This document shows positions 1-11,322 of a stretch of 64,000 nt of DNA, piece after piece. Each line of letters begins with the position of its first letter. Positions within the stretch are counted from its first letter, which is position 1. Position numbers and translations under genes: made by a program. The notes under the pieces were generated by a model. The model did no database searches. It was not told the DNA's origin and saw only the letters and a list, made by a program, of their open reading frames with translations. The stretch is from positions 26,062,723 through 26,126,722 of the forward strand of contig CM075103.1 in NCBI GenBank assembly GCA_037576195.1, in the 5' to 3' direction. Source of the stretch: Phytoseiulus persimilis. Taxonomy: Eukaryota; Arthropoda; Arachnida; Mesostigmata; Phytoseiidae.

Positions 1-173
1 TGAACTGTGTGTGCGAGCCATCCAGCCAGCGGCCGCAGTCGCTGTCGCGGCTGCCGTCGCTCTGCCGTGAGGAGAACCGCCTTGGAGCTGACGTAGTGGA
101 ACTACAAACGAATCCAAGCCCGTCATGAGTTGGCTCCAAACCACTGTTCGCTTCCTTCCTGCGCCAACTCGAC

Positions 174-229
174 TCGACCGACGGACGGACGGACGGATCG
201 ACCGACCGACCGACGGACGGACCGACCAA
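174..229. repeat. GACC/GGAC tetranucleotide tandem repeat
   Basis: Directly visible runs of CGGA and CGAC alternate (GACGGACGGACGGA, then GACCGACCGACCGA, then GACGGACGGACC). The two arms are partly complementary to each other, so single-stranded nucleic acid from this region could fold back. Similar shorter runs recur near 6975-6995 and 11388-11402. Confidence 0.85.
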
Positions 230-477
230 TGACTAACGTAGCCCAACTCTGGTCCACTTGGTCACTGTTTACGCTTCGGGTTCGCGATGACGTTCCGAGC
301 GGGAATATATATAAACGTGGATTTTCCGCATATTTCGACGACAATCAAAGACACTCTCTCTCGGCAGTGCTCTCGGCCGCTCGCGCTTCGCCTGCCCGGT
401 GTGTCCGTTTCGCTCGCGGCGAGCGTGTTGTGCCAAGTCCGTGAAACTCTCGCTCTGCCTCCTCGCGTTCAACCACT

Positions 478-497
478 TGTGTGTGTGTGTGTGTGTG
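478..497. repeat. (TG)10 microsatellite
   Basis: An uninterrupted TG dinucleotide repeat directly visible in the sequence. Confidence 0.95.
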
Positions 498-1557
498 AGA
501 CATTAGGGCTCTCCGACGGAACCTGAGGGTTTTTTTTTGTCGCGGATTCTCGCCGCTCGTCAGCGGGAGGAAAAAGCCGGAACGATCCAACAACAGCTCG
601 GTTCGAGCCGACAGGTCACTCGAGAGCTGCGGGCGCGCTCGAAGTGGGGGTCACCGTCGGCGGAAAAAACTCGGCGGAAAGCGACGGCGACGATCTCGTC
701 GACGTGGAGAACGAGGCTCCGCGTCGGGTCTCCACCTCCGGCCGCTCGCTCCGTCTGATAAATTCCCTAATCTAACGGTCAGACACACGCGATCTCGGCC
801 TCCGACCTATCTGTCGTTATTATCTCCGATAACGGTATCGGACCGCCGTTCTCATCGGAGTTTGATGAGTGTTTCATGATTGTCATTGATCGCGCCCGAG
901 AATCACCCGCGGGAAGAGACCCTCGAACAATCAGCGGGAGGAACTTTTCGGAACTCCCCTTTCGGTATCGATACGAGGACAAGGTTTCCGTCAGGCGATC
1001 GAGCAGGAAAATCGCCGAGTCCGAGGCCTTTCCGGGCCGCTTCCTGGCGGTTCGGCGATGGAGCCGCGGCTCTCTAAGGCGGCGCATACGACGCCGAGTT
1101 GTTAGAGGAATGGAACTCTTCATGTTCCGTTTGCTCCTGGCCGCCCCGCTGCCTGGCATCGTTACACTGGCACACAGAGAGCAGTTGTTGCGGTGGTCGT
1201 CGTCGTCATCGCAGTCGCTCGAACAACAGGTTGTCTGGATCACTCACTCGCCCGCCAACCGCCCGCCAACCGCCCGCCCGCTCAGCAGGCCGGCCGGCCG
1301 CCCGTTCGCTCGCTCGAAGTTTGGTTTGCTGGCGACAACGGAAGAGCTTGGAGCCACTTGTTCCAAGAGAGCGGGGCCTCGACGCCAGCCCAGCCGGCCT
1401 CTCGCGTCAAGGAATCGCTCGCTCGCTCGCCCGGCGAATAGAGTTCCAGACCGACGACCGAGCGCTCGGGACGGCGGGATTCGATGGGATGATCGACCGG
1501 AATCGCGTGATCCTCTGTCGAGTAGACGAAGGATGAGGATCCCCCAGCGGTGATACG

Positions 1558-1773
1558 ATGGGAATATTCGACGGAACCGAGGACGCCCCGGAGGAACCCG
1601 CTGAAGTGAATCCACTGGACGGGGAAAGGAGCGTCGGACGTCCTCTGGAGCGCGCGAGCTGCTGCCCGCTGGCTCGTTTGTTTCTGCAGCTGAACAACGT
1701 GCGCAGTTTTCAACAACAGCGGAATCTGGAACAGTCGAGCAACAACGACGAAGAGCTAAAGTCAAACAGGCAG
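1558..1773 (+). CDS. Candidate 5' coding exon (weak)
   Basis: An ATG at 1558 opens 72 codons that run into CAG|GTAAAT, a fair splice donor, in phase 0. The translation starts MGIFDGTEDAPEEPAE and later has Gln/Asn-rich and acidic stretches (QQQRNLEQSSNNDEELK), which fits an intrinsically disordered part of a nuclear protein. It could be an early exon of the gene whose 3' end is at 15225, joining the candidate exon 2384-2485, which also has phase 0 ends. Against it, the other plus frame and the minus strand are open here too because the region is poor in TA, and no link to the downstream exons is proven. Confidence 0.2.
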
Positions 1774-2383
1774 GTAAATGGCTCCGAACGTTGCTCAATA
1801 GACCTACGGCCGAGTTCGCCGAAAGTCGCCGGGCATCCAGCCGGCTGCGCGTGAGCAGACCAAAGAGCAGGCAGGCAGGCCGACCGACCCGCAGGCAACG
1901 CGGACCCTCCGAAGATGTTTCTGTCAGGGGGAGTCGTCTCATGCGTCGATCTTGGTCCGCTTGAAGCCCGCCGAGCGAACGAGCGAGCGATCCGCCCGCT
2001 CGACAAGCGGCGCCTAAAGTGAGGGGGCCCTTATTCATCCATCCCGTGAACTCTGGCGCCATCCGTGCCGATGCGGCGGTGGTTGTCGTCGACGTCGCCG
2101 CTCTTATCGTTCCTATCCCACTGTGGGCTCTTGTTTGTTTTGAGCCCCCTTCAAGACCTAACAGCGCTGGGGTCGACCGGCCGTCTCTCCTACGCACGGC
2201 TCGGACGACCGAGTCGACGATCCGGCTCTCGGGAGAAAGCGGCGACTCTGCACAACCCGCTCGGAATGTCCAACGACTCCCAACTGCTCCCCGAGAGCTA
2301 GTCGTCGGGAGATCGAAGGGAAACCGATCTGTCGACAGCCTCGGGAGCTCCGCGCTCTAATCGGCCGCCTGGCGATCATGCAG

Positions 2384-2485
2384 AAACTCCAGACAGCCTT
2401 AAAGCTAGCGGAGCCGGACGAACAGGCTGGCGAGCAAGGAGCACCATCACGAGCGGCGGCCGCCGCCGCCGCGGAGCACAGTGTT
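2384..2485 (+). CDS. Candidate internal coding exon with Ala tract (weak)
   Basis: A CAG acceptor ends at 2383, followed by 34 in-frame codons up to GTT|GTGAGC. Both ends are phase 0. The translation contains LKLAEPDEQAGEQ and then a seven-Ala tract encoded by GCG/GCC codons. Read without splicing, an ATG at 2378 would give a 39-residue peptide ending just after the donor. It could follow the candidate exon 1558-1773. The polypyrimidine tract before the acceptor is poor, so this stays tentative. Confidence 0.2.
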
Positions 2486-2898
2486 GTGAGCAATTGAGTC
2501 AATTGGATCCAATGAGCCACGACAGAGCCCGGGTCTTTTGGTAGCTCATTTTTTCTCTCAGCCTCTCTGCTCGCAGTTTGATCGACATCGAATCTGTCGC
2601 CTCTTCCAACTCGACGCTATCCGGCACGAACCGATGAGATATTTCCGCCCGAGTCCGACGCCACGTTGTGGACTTGGACTTGCTCGGCGTGCGGCTCGTT
2701 CTCGTGAAACGGCTAGCGGCCAAACCACGCGTGATTTGTCAGCGGGCTCGATGGTTTGTGGTCGCGTTCAGCCTCCGTTCTCCGGCAGCGCTCGAAGAAT
2801 TTCTCGACGGAGGGCCAGCGTCGGGAGGGAGGTCGGCCAGAGGCCAGGAAAACCAGGACGTGGCCGCGTCCTGGTGATTAGATTTGTAGTCGAGGGGC

Positions 2899-2913
2899 GG
2901 GGGGGGGGGGGGG
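2899..2913. repeat. Poly-G tract (15 G)
   Basis: Fifteen consecutive G residues, one of eight G/C homopolymer runs of 11 or more bases in the window. Confidence 0.95.
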
Positions 2914-5379
2914 AGGAGGCGGTGCTCCTGCGCGCCGGCACTGGCAGCAACGTTATGTATGGGCCTCCCGACCCAACAGGTGGTTTTGTTGGCCTGATGA
3001 GGAATGCGAAACCGAACTGAGCCAACGGCGCGCTCGCCCCCACTCGAGGAGGATCTAGCTGAGGTCTTGGACACCGCGATCATCGTTCGCTCAGGGTTCG
3101 GATCCGTGAACCGACGGAGGGTTCGGGCTCCTCGGAGGTCGTCACGTGTCGCGACGAGGCGCTGCCGATGAGCTTTCCCAAGCTGGAGCGGATCACGAGG
3201 AACTGTGTGAGTTCTGCTGATCCCTCAGAGAGCGGGAACGCCGGCATGCGCAATATCAGCGTTTCGTTATTCTACAACGATTTTCGTGTTTGCTCAACTC
3301 TGTTCAATATGTTTGGCCTGGGCGTTGCCTCCCGAAACGGTCCTTCTCCGAGTCGATCGTCGGTTCAACTATCGACGTTAATTGATCCGGCTGCGAATCA
3401 GAACCTCAGAACTTCGCGGCGGGAGCATCGCTTCAGAAAGCGCTCCCGCCCCCCGCACCGACAGCGTCGAAAACATCACCGTCGCTCGGCACCATCGGCA
3501 TGCACTGCGGAAATCACTTTCTCTCCGCCGTGACGTCACTTCGGGAGAATCCGATGTTGAAGGTGTTGTTTTCGCTCCTCGTTTGGCGATTTCCATTCGG
3601 GATCCTCGTGCACGTGGACTTCCATTCGCCCATACAACCACCTGTTCCGGCTCTTTATTTTTACCCTTCTATTCTGAATGTTGTGACGTTGATGAAGATC
3701 TTTCGCTTCGCGAAGTGAGCGACTGGCTCACTGGCCGGCCGAGTTTGCTCCAACAGAATTTCTATTTCTGGATCTGCGGGGAGGCAGGAAGGAAGTTGAT
3801 TTCTCTAGGCCAGGGTTGGATTTAGAAAAAGCCAGGGTCAAGATCCCGACAAGGACGGTGGCTGATCGGCCAACCAACAGGTGCCTTGCTCGTACGGAAT
3901 CGCTCAGCTCAGTGAACGGGTTGGCTTCTTCTGGTTCGCTGCAGTGGTGCACTTTAACGAAGGAGGAAACAGGAGACCCACACTTCATCAGTTGGTTTAC
4001 TCTTCGGAGTGTGAAACCCTCGGCCGGTTCCGGACCGAGTGTCGAACGGAAACACCCGACAGCTCTCAACGAGAGAATCCTCGGAGCGAACCTCGGCGGA
4101 GATTCCGACGGGTTTTCCGAACGAGTCTTCGACGTATTTCCCGCGCGGAATTCCCTGCTGGAATTCCGTCGAAGAGAACACTCCTGTGACGGCGGACAGA
4201 AGTCGCTCGGACCGTTCGGGAATTTCGTTCTCCGCTACATCAGCACAACGAGAACGTCAACGTGGCCGAGCCGATGGAGTGGCGAAAGTGGAAAATTGTA
4301 AAATTCTGCAAGAATCCCAACCAGCACCGCTCGTCGCGTAACGATAATACCTCTTGGCAGTGGTGGAAGTCGAGGATGGCAGAGAAATGGTTAATCACGA
4401 ATTTCCTCACTCCGCAGAAGAAAAAAAGAGAAACAGATTGACGTTCACTTCTGAAAGAGACGGATGCTCATCACGTTAGAGTGGTCAAGTAGATTTCAAT
4501 GCCATTCGCTCAGAAATAACATCATCGTCAGGCGGCGAATCGGCCCGCGAGTTCTCCAACTAGGCAGCAGCGATGATAGTTAGAACCGCCATCAGAACAG
4601 CCGCCGCAACAGAAGCAGCCGCGGCCGTAGAAGCCGAAGTTGGCAAAGCTGACGCGATGCTAGGTGACATTGGGAAAGTCGAGGAGGAAGTGACCTTGCT
4701 TCGAGCCAAGGATCCAATGCCCGGAACAGTCGAAACTAAATTTAGAAGCTCAATTCACGAGTTCCGGCGCTGTTTTGTTCCATGGAACACAAACTCGCCG
4801 GCAATCCAGAATACCATTCCTGAACCAGAACTCTCTTCCTGGTCCGCTTCGAAGCCTTGAGTGATCCGGGCCGCTCGCCAGAGCTCGGTCGGATCCTCGA
4901 CCGCGGCCCGAACTCCGAGGATCCCTCAACGACCCGGGGATCGACGGGGCGTGCGTTCGGAGAGCCTGAGACGTTCTGGAACGAGTGCTCGCGGGGACCG
5001 GAGCGAGTTTAAAGTCCTCGTCGGCCAGATGGGGTTCGCGTTCTGGGGTTGCACCTGTCGCCGTCTCCGTCGACGAAGCATTGTCGCACAGATCCTCCGC
5101 TATTAGGACAGTGCTCCCGTGACTCCCAGATGGGGGGTTGGTCATGGACTAGTTGTTCTAGTTCTGAAGATTACATCGAGTAGCTATGCGTGAAAGAGAG
5201 CCGGGAGCACGCCATATCTGGCGTCGCCGGGGAGCTAGTTGTGAGTGAATTCGACTTTTAGGCCGACGGTCCAGAACGTCGGATCGCGTCTGAACACGGA
5301 GATACGCCTCCGTGCTCGCATTGCTCCCAGGTCGCCTTCTGGCCGTGAGTGCGCGTAGACATCAGAAGCAGAGAAAATG

Positions 5380-5392
5380 AAAAAAAAAAAAA
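5380..5392. repeat. Poly-A tract (13 A)
   Basis: Thirteen consecutive A residues, directly visible. It may be a decayed retroposon tail, but no flanking target-site duplication was recognised. Confidence 0.9.
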
Positions 5393-7001
5393 GTTGAAGG
5401 GAACTACAGTGAAGCCAGGCGGGCAGTACCGCGGTGCGATTTCGTGTAGCTCCGGTCGGAGCTACGGGGCCCCTGCCGCTGGGGCTGTGCGTCAGACTGC
5501 GCCGTGGTGTGGGGCAGCCAGCACACCGAGCGGTACCCCTCGCTCGCTCGCTCGCTACAGCGCATTCCTAAGAAAGCAACAACGCCAAACCTAGGGTCGG
5601 TCAATCCGTGCGTCTGTCCGTCCGGTCGTTTGATCCGCTACTCACTCGCTAGCTGAACGCGGGGCCCCAGAACTACACAGCGTTCAGTGAGGCCGCTGCT
5701 GCGGTCGTGGCCGCCGTAAATGCGCCGGCCACCTCGACCTCGATTGGAACCCCGAGGATCTCCATCGCTTCGATTCTTAGCTTTCCATTCTCCCGGTGAC
5801 TTCCGCAGCCTGCGAACTCTCTCAAATAGAACCGACATGCGGCGAAGACGACGCGTCGAGGAGTTTTTTACTGTTTATTTCTTGAGAGTCCTCGTGATGG
5901 ACGACTTCATCGGTCTCCTGATCCATCATCAACTTCGAGTGCTGATAACTGAATCGATTTTTCTGACCGCTCTTCCGCCGTCGCAAGTGCTCCTCGGCGG
6001 CGCTTTTGCCAAACTCCGTTTTGTGGAAGCGGACAGCAGCGGGCGAAGAGTGGAACTGATGCGGCGAACTTCGCATAAATAAACTGGCCGACCAACAGCT
6101 GATGACTAGAATCCTGGGGTTTCGGGCCCCGTGTCAACCGTTGGGCGCCGACAAGCGGAATGCTCCCCGAAAGGGGAGCTCCCCTTTCGCTCCCCCTCGT
6201 ACCCTAGCTAATTTTCCCGCCCGTGTGGGACTTGAATAGTCCGCCCGATGGAACATCACGGATGAACAGGGAAGATGGAAGTCAGAAGCACATTCGATTT
6301 GATGTTGTCCTTGGGCAGCCGCTGCTGCTGCCGCCGCCGCAAACGTCTCCAACTCCGGGGCCTCTACACGGCAGTCAAACAGACAGTCCGCATGCCCGCC
6401 GCCCGCCCGGCTCGCAGGCAGACTGACTTGTCGGCAGGCAAACTGCCAGCTCTAGCCCGTACTTAGTTCCCTATTGAGATCCATGTATCGGGTGAAGGTT
6501 TTCTCCGCCTCGGGTGCGCGCGCGCGGTGTACCTGTTGTGCCGCGCGAAGTACCCGTTCTTCCTCGTCCACCACCAGCACTCCGGTCGACGTCTCCTTCT
6601 TCCCGGCGTTGGTTCGGCGCCGCCGCTGTTCTTCTTTTTCTTGTCTATGATGAGAATGTGTGCGCTGAGACTATAGCGCTTGGTCGGCAGCGCCAGCGAT
6701 CTTCGGCGGATCTTCTGCGGTGGTGACCTTGCCACGGCTTGTTTCCGGCTTTGAGTCGTCCAGCTCTGACGCATCCAGAAGATTCCGTCAGCCTTGGGTC
6801 GGAACGCGGTACTTCGGACTTTGCTGCCGCCGCCGCCGCCGCCACTACTTCGGCAGTCGGTGCCACCAGCACCACCGATGAAGTCGGCACTCTCTCCTCA
6901 AACACTTACCATAGACACAGAAGCGGCTGGGGCTTTGAGCGTCAAGTCTATTCTCTCCAGCGCTCCGACTGTCGGTTCGTCGGTCGGTCGGTCTGTCTCC
7001 G

Positions 7002-7226
7002 ATGCCTGCCTGCCCACAGAAAACTCAATCCAAGGCCAAAAGTCATACGCTGTTATCGTCGACGTGCAGAACACAGTCGCGAACCGTGGTGCACAGGTGC
7101 CGTCTCCTCCTCGGAGTCCTCCTAGTGCTTATCCTTCTTCTGTGCTACCGTGACACCTTTTACGAAAACAGGTTTCGCTTACGGGGCAACCTGGAGCACC
7201 TGCGCGCGCGGGCAAACGCCAACTAG
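7002..7226 (+). CDS. Hypothetical short ORF with one strongly hydrophobic helix
   Basis: The 74-codon frame starts with ATG at 7002 and ends with TAG. Its N-terminal 34 residues are basic and polar. They are followed by RCRLLLGVLLVLILLLCYR at about residues 32-50, which would make a classic single membrane anchor with positive charges on the cytosolic side, and then by a basic tail. It could be a small type II membrane protein, or an exon: a pyrimidine-rich stretch ending CACAG lies at about 7000-7019. No homology was recognised. The region is TA-poor with several open frames, and the CTN-rich hydrophobic codons could be a by-product of a pyrimidine-rich tract. Confidence 0.2.
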   Translation: MPACPQKTQSKAKSHTLLSSTCRTQSRTVVHRCRLLLGVLLVLILLLCYRDTFYENRFRLRGNLEHLRARANAN

Positions 7227-10200
7227 AATTAACGGCCTACGAGTCTGGGGACAGTGCTCTTTCGCCGCATAATGTCTGAGACATTCCACGACGGGATTCG
7301 TCGACGAGGAGGGCTCCTTTCAAGAGCCCTGCGATGCCGTCCGCTGTTGTCTCTCCAGGGACCGGAGGAGAACAGAAACAGGCTCTCGGGGTTCGAACGA
7401 ATCCAGAACTGCGTCCAAAGCCGGAACGGTGATGTTCGGCATTTGGGGGAGTTCGGTTTTGTCCGGGTCGAGCGTTAAATTCTTCTCGAGCTTCTCGAGA
7501 TCTTTGAATCGTTCCCAGCGCGCCGTTTTTGAAAAAAAAAATCGAGGGCGGCGCAGAGTGCGTTGGTCTCTAGCTCGGAGCCGTAAAGTCGGTTATCATG
7601 ACGTCAAGCTAGCAGGCGAACGTTTATGGGAACCACCGCCTGCCACACTGAGTGACCGGCTAGCTGGTCGGCTGGTCCACTGACCGGCGATCGTTACCCC
7701 CGGACCGAGCGGCTATTCAGCCCCAGGTGCGACGTTAAGATATACAAAAGTACGCGATGGCACCAGCGTTGCTGAACCCACGGCCGGCGAGCGGTGAGAG
7801 TCAGGGGCATCGACGCCGAGAATCCACCTCGACAGCAGCACTACAATGCCGTTGGGGCCTGGCAACAACCAGCTGGGGTAGCCAGAGCGTGGCACCTGTT
7901 CTGCTGTAGCGAGAGAAAAAAAAAGAAGCCACGCTACAGAAAATAAAGAAAAGACAGCGAGGGACATCTGGTCCACAAAGTCTATTTTGACGTAGAAACC
8001 TACGGCGGCATGGGTCGCTGTGTAATAGAGAGCGGCACAGGCTGCGGTTCGGGCAACGGGCTCGTACCCCCACGGTCCCGTTCAGGAGTGGGTTCAGCGG
8101 GTTTTTTCAGCGGGTCCGCGGCTTCGCGATCTCGTTCCGGCGTTTGGTCGTCCCGGACCCAGAAGTGTCGACCATAGCGAAGAGTACTGCCGTAAATTCA
8201 GGATTTTCACGACGAGCAGAGCCTTTGAGCGGGAGTCGGCGCAAGAAGGAGGTCGCGGGGGAAGAGAATAGCGGAGGTCCCTGTCGGCGACGCAGTCTTC
8301 GCTGAGAGCTGCGTATTCATCACGATCGAAGGGAATCACAAGGAAGTCGGAGATGAAAGTCGCGATTTCGTTCCACGAAGCCAAGCGGACCATTTCATGG
8401 GAGGCCCTCTTGCCAGACCGATCCATCGACAAACAGAGTAACATGGCCCAGTTCGGCTGAATTCGGCGACGACGGCCGCGTTGAGGGGGTGTATGAGGAA
8501 ACTCCTCGACCGGGAGAGAGAGAACGACGCCGGAGTTTATGAGTTCGAGAACCATGTCGGAAAACCATGATCGCTTGACTGAACATGAAACGGGGGGTGT
8601 TTGACCACTTGGAGGAGGTCATGCGGAGCAACACTTGTGAGCCACATGCCGAATCAGTCTACTGAAACCTCGTCAATTAAGGCACTTCACTATATGTGTA
8701 CGCGCGTGCACATGTTCCCGCTGCATGTTCCAACTGTGCTCCCCATCTAATGGCTTCGTAGCTGAGGGGGAGAGCGACTAATTTCTCTGGCTCATCAATC
8801 CAATTGTATCGTCCTCAACAGACAGGGGTTCTGTCTCCGGATCTTCGCGATGACGGCTTCGGCCCACAGCGTTCTGTTATTGATGTCGACGGTACAGCAG
8901 TGCCAATCAACTCGGCACCGTTCCCTCTCACGAAAATCGCGCGGAGGGAGCGGGGAACTAACGACGGAATCCTGAGCGTTGGCTCGATCTTCTCGGGGGC
9001 TCTCGGCCCTCTTGGGCCGCCATGTCTAGCTAGACCCAGCTTGAAGGTATCGCGGGCTCGCTCTGGGCCTCGGCCAGGCTTCGCCACCGAAGGTGGAGAA
9101 AAACGGTCGCTCGCTCGTACGTGGGAGCCTCAAGAGCCGCGTAGATCTGGGTCATAGCCGCATCGAGGAGGCTGCGGCGAACTAGTAGAAGCGAGCGCCA
9201 GGGCACCTGTGGCGTTCCTAGCTCCAACGTTAGCAGTCTAAGCTGGTCGCCGCCGCTGCCGCTAGCTCTGCTTCGAAAGGAATCCGCTCGCAGACATGAC
9301 TCGCTGGCAGGTAGGCTGGCGTCGAAGCGGACTCCACCGCTACGCCATGGGTCGGACTGCTTTAAGCCCTGTCTAGGCTCGGCGACTTTACAGCGGGCCG
9401 CTCGGCGAACCGGCAGATTATTTCTGCCTCTAGATGGGATCTAGTTCAGCAGAGTAATCTTACAAGAGACTCTCTGTTTGCGGTGAAATCATGCTGTCTG
9501 ATTCGGTAACGGAAAACGCCATCCGAACGAACCCGCCGGACGACGACTGCTCTCGTCGAGCGAGCTCGGTTCCGTTCTACTTCCTCCCCGAAAATCCGAG
9601 GGCGTCGAATTTCGAGTCGGGTTGTCTCCTACAACCCCCTGACGGGGGCTTATCCTCGGAGTAGAGTCGGGAGCGTGGAGCAACTGGAACGATCCGATGA
9701 CGGGTCAGAGTTCCGCCGAAGGGGAGAGCTCCTCGAGAACAACGACGAACAGAATGTCTTCAGGAGGGAGTATCGATCGAGAGGGAGCCGAACGTGGCCC
9801 CCGTCGGCTTGAGCTGACCTACCGTCGGCCCATGTCGACGATTCCTGCGAAAACGCAACTCGTTCGTGACACTGCTCGTCCCACGACGAGAGGGAAGGCA
9901 CGCTCCGGTGTTTGGAAGTTTTTCCTGAGAACAGGTTGCGAGAGAAGAAGGAGGGAGGGAACGAGCGCCTCGCTCCGTGAATCTTCCTCTTCGTCGTTAT
10001 TTACGATAGCTCGTTGAGAACAGCGTCGCATCCCTCAAGATTTACTCAAGTGCCTGCGTCCCCGCTTTCATGATCTGGTTCTAGCCACGGAGTTGGGAAA
10101 TTTCAAGCGAGCGAGAACAACGGAAAGAGAGAGATGTGTTCACATGGGGCGATCCGGGGCTCGCTCTGACATGGAATGAAAAACAAAAACACATTTCATC

Positions 10201-10976
10201 ACTCCTTTGGAAGAGACAACTTCGAATTAGTCAGGCACTTCTCACGCTCCGTCCGAGTCGGGCGTCAACATCGGATCAGCGCCCGTGGTCGATGATCGCC
10301 CTCCGACGACGTCCGAGAACGTTCCGGTCGAGGCACTGGAATATCCGATCCGAGATCTGCGACGGAGCCCGGCGTGTGGATCCTCACCGAAAACGTCCAG
10401 GGAATCGGAAGGCGCGAGCTCGGGAGAGAGGAGCTCCTATTGACATCGAGCATTGTGCTGTCACCGTTCACGATGCGGTCATGATTCATTTATTTATCCA
10501 CGAGAAGCTCGTCAACGGTTATGAGCTTGTAGTTGATTCGGTTCCGTTAGTTCCGAGAAACGCTTAGGACGTGGGAGGCTCTTGAACATCTTCGACGATG
10601 CGGTCGTCGGTCGCTGTTTCTTCTCTGCGTCTCGAGGGGCGACCGATCGACCTTCAATGGTGGTTTGAACCGTTGTCGCCGTCGTTGTCGGGGTTTGTTT
10701 CGGTTTGCTGGGGGGCCAAACGCAGCTCGACTCCGCGAACGGTCATCGGTGGACGCATTTGCGGATCCTTGGGAATTCACACGGAATGCCCGCTCGAATG
10801 CCACAACGGTCGCACTCATTAATCGTGTAAAACGGTGTGCGCTCGTTCGTTCGGTGTACGCGCGGATCGTTCGCTCGAATCTGCTCTGCATTGAAAGGAA
10901 TCAGCTGGCCGTTGTCCATTGTTCGGAGTTTGAGCTCTCCCACGCTCTCCCGTTTCACCTGTCCGTGCGGCGGCAG

Positions 10977-11015
10977 CGGCGATAATCAACGTTCCGCATG
11001 ACGGTCCACCTCCAG
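10977..11015 (+). CDS. Exon (probable) of Myb/SANT-like regulator gene: Pro/Gly linker
   Basis: A pyrimidine-rich tract ends in GGCAG before 10977, and the donor is CCAG|GTAACG. In the frame required by the next exon it reads IINVPHDGPPPP, leaving one base (G). That base joins the following exon's GC to make Gly, giving PPPPG-ESSGNAPPPGP across the junction. The matching phase and the continuing Pro/Gly composition are the main support. In frame 0 an ATG at 10998 also exists, but that frame hits a stop after the next junctions, so it is not preferred. The upstream boundary is uncertain; the frame stays open back to about 10934. Confidence 0.4.
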
Positions 11016-11277
11016 GTAACGAGCACAGGAAGCTGAGCATTTGCACAGGCATGCTTCCGTTTGTGCGTTCATTCGACTCCTCGTTCATTCGTTCGTTTGC
11101 TTGTTTAGGCCCAACGACTGTGGCCGGCCGGCCGGTCGAACGGCCAGCCGAACGATCGTCCGTCGTTCCGTGCAGTTCGATGCGAAACGGGGTTCACTGC
11201 AAAATAGTCCGCACCGAGTGGATGTTTGATCAGCTGACGGAACTGGCTATGAAGCTAACGCTACAATGTTTTTTCAG

Positions 11278-11322
11278 GCGAATCCTCCGGCAACGCTCCC
11301 CCTCCCGGTCCAGACATCAAAT
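11278..11322 (+). CDS. Exon of Myb/SANT-like regulator gene: short Pro-rich exon
   Basis: A 45-base exon flanked by a strong acceptor (TGTTTTTTCAG) and donor (T|GTGAGT). It translates as ESSGNAPPPGPDIK, with two bases (GC) completing the codon from the previous exon and one base (T) passing to the next. The T joins TG at 14073 to make Leu. Both phases fit the neighbouring exons. The small, Pro-rich sequence is a typical disordered linker between domains of a nuclear protein. Confidence 0.55.

Larger units (their letters stand above)
1..2500. other. GC/CpG-rich low-complexity region, promoter/5'-UTR-like
   Basis: This stretch is rich in CG, CGCTCG, CCGCC and GGAC-type short repeats, with very few TA dinucleotides. 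A TATATATAAA-like string lies near 305-315 and could be a TATA box, but no convincing initiator was placed. Such sequence is typical of promoters and 5' untranslated exons of arthropod regulatory genes. The plus-strand gene ending at 15225 could begin here; that is inference. Frames of up to about 300 codons are open on both strands and most are compositional artefacts. Confidence 0.35.
2914..10976. other. Non-coding stretch, probably 5' intron(s) of the downstream plus-strand gene
   Basis: No exon with convincing splice signals on both sides was found. A weak candidate is the ATG at 3168 with 13 codons up to TGT|GTGAGT at 3206. Contents include a 13-A run (5380-5392), a CTCG tetranucleotide run (about 5538-5556), Ala-type GCC/GCG triplet runs near 6325 and 6820-6845, and a hydrophobic short frame listed separately at 7002. 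Many overlapping open frames exist on both strands, but none shows a recognisable domain. Confidence 0.4.

Noticed and set aside
1244-2197. 317-codon open frame on the minus strand, the second longest in the window
   Set aside because: It overlaps several open frames on both strands in a CpG-rich, TA-poor region; its product is Arg/Ser/Ala-rich low complexity without domain, splice context or coding codon bias.
8755-8800. GTAGCTGAGGGGGAGAGCG, resembling a tRNA A box/D arm
   Set aside because: No matching B box or anticodon arm follows within tRNA distance.
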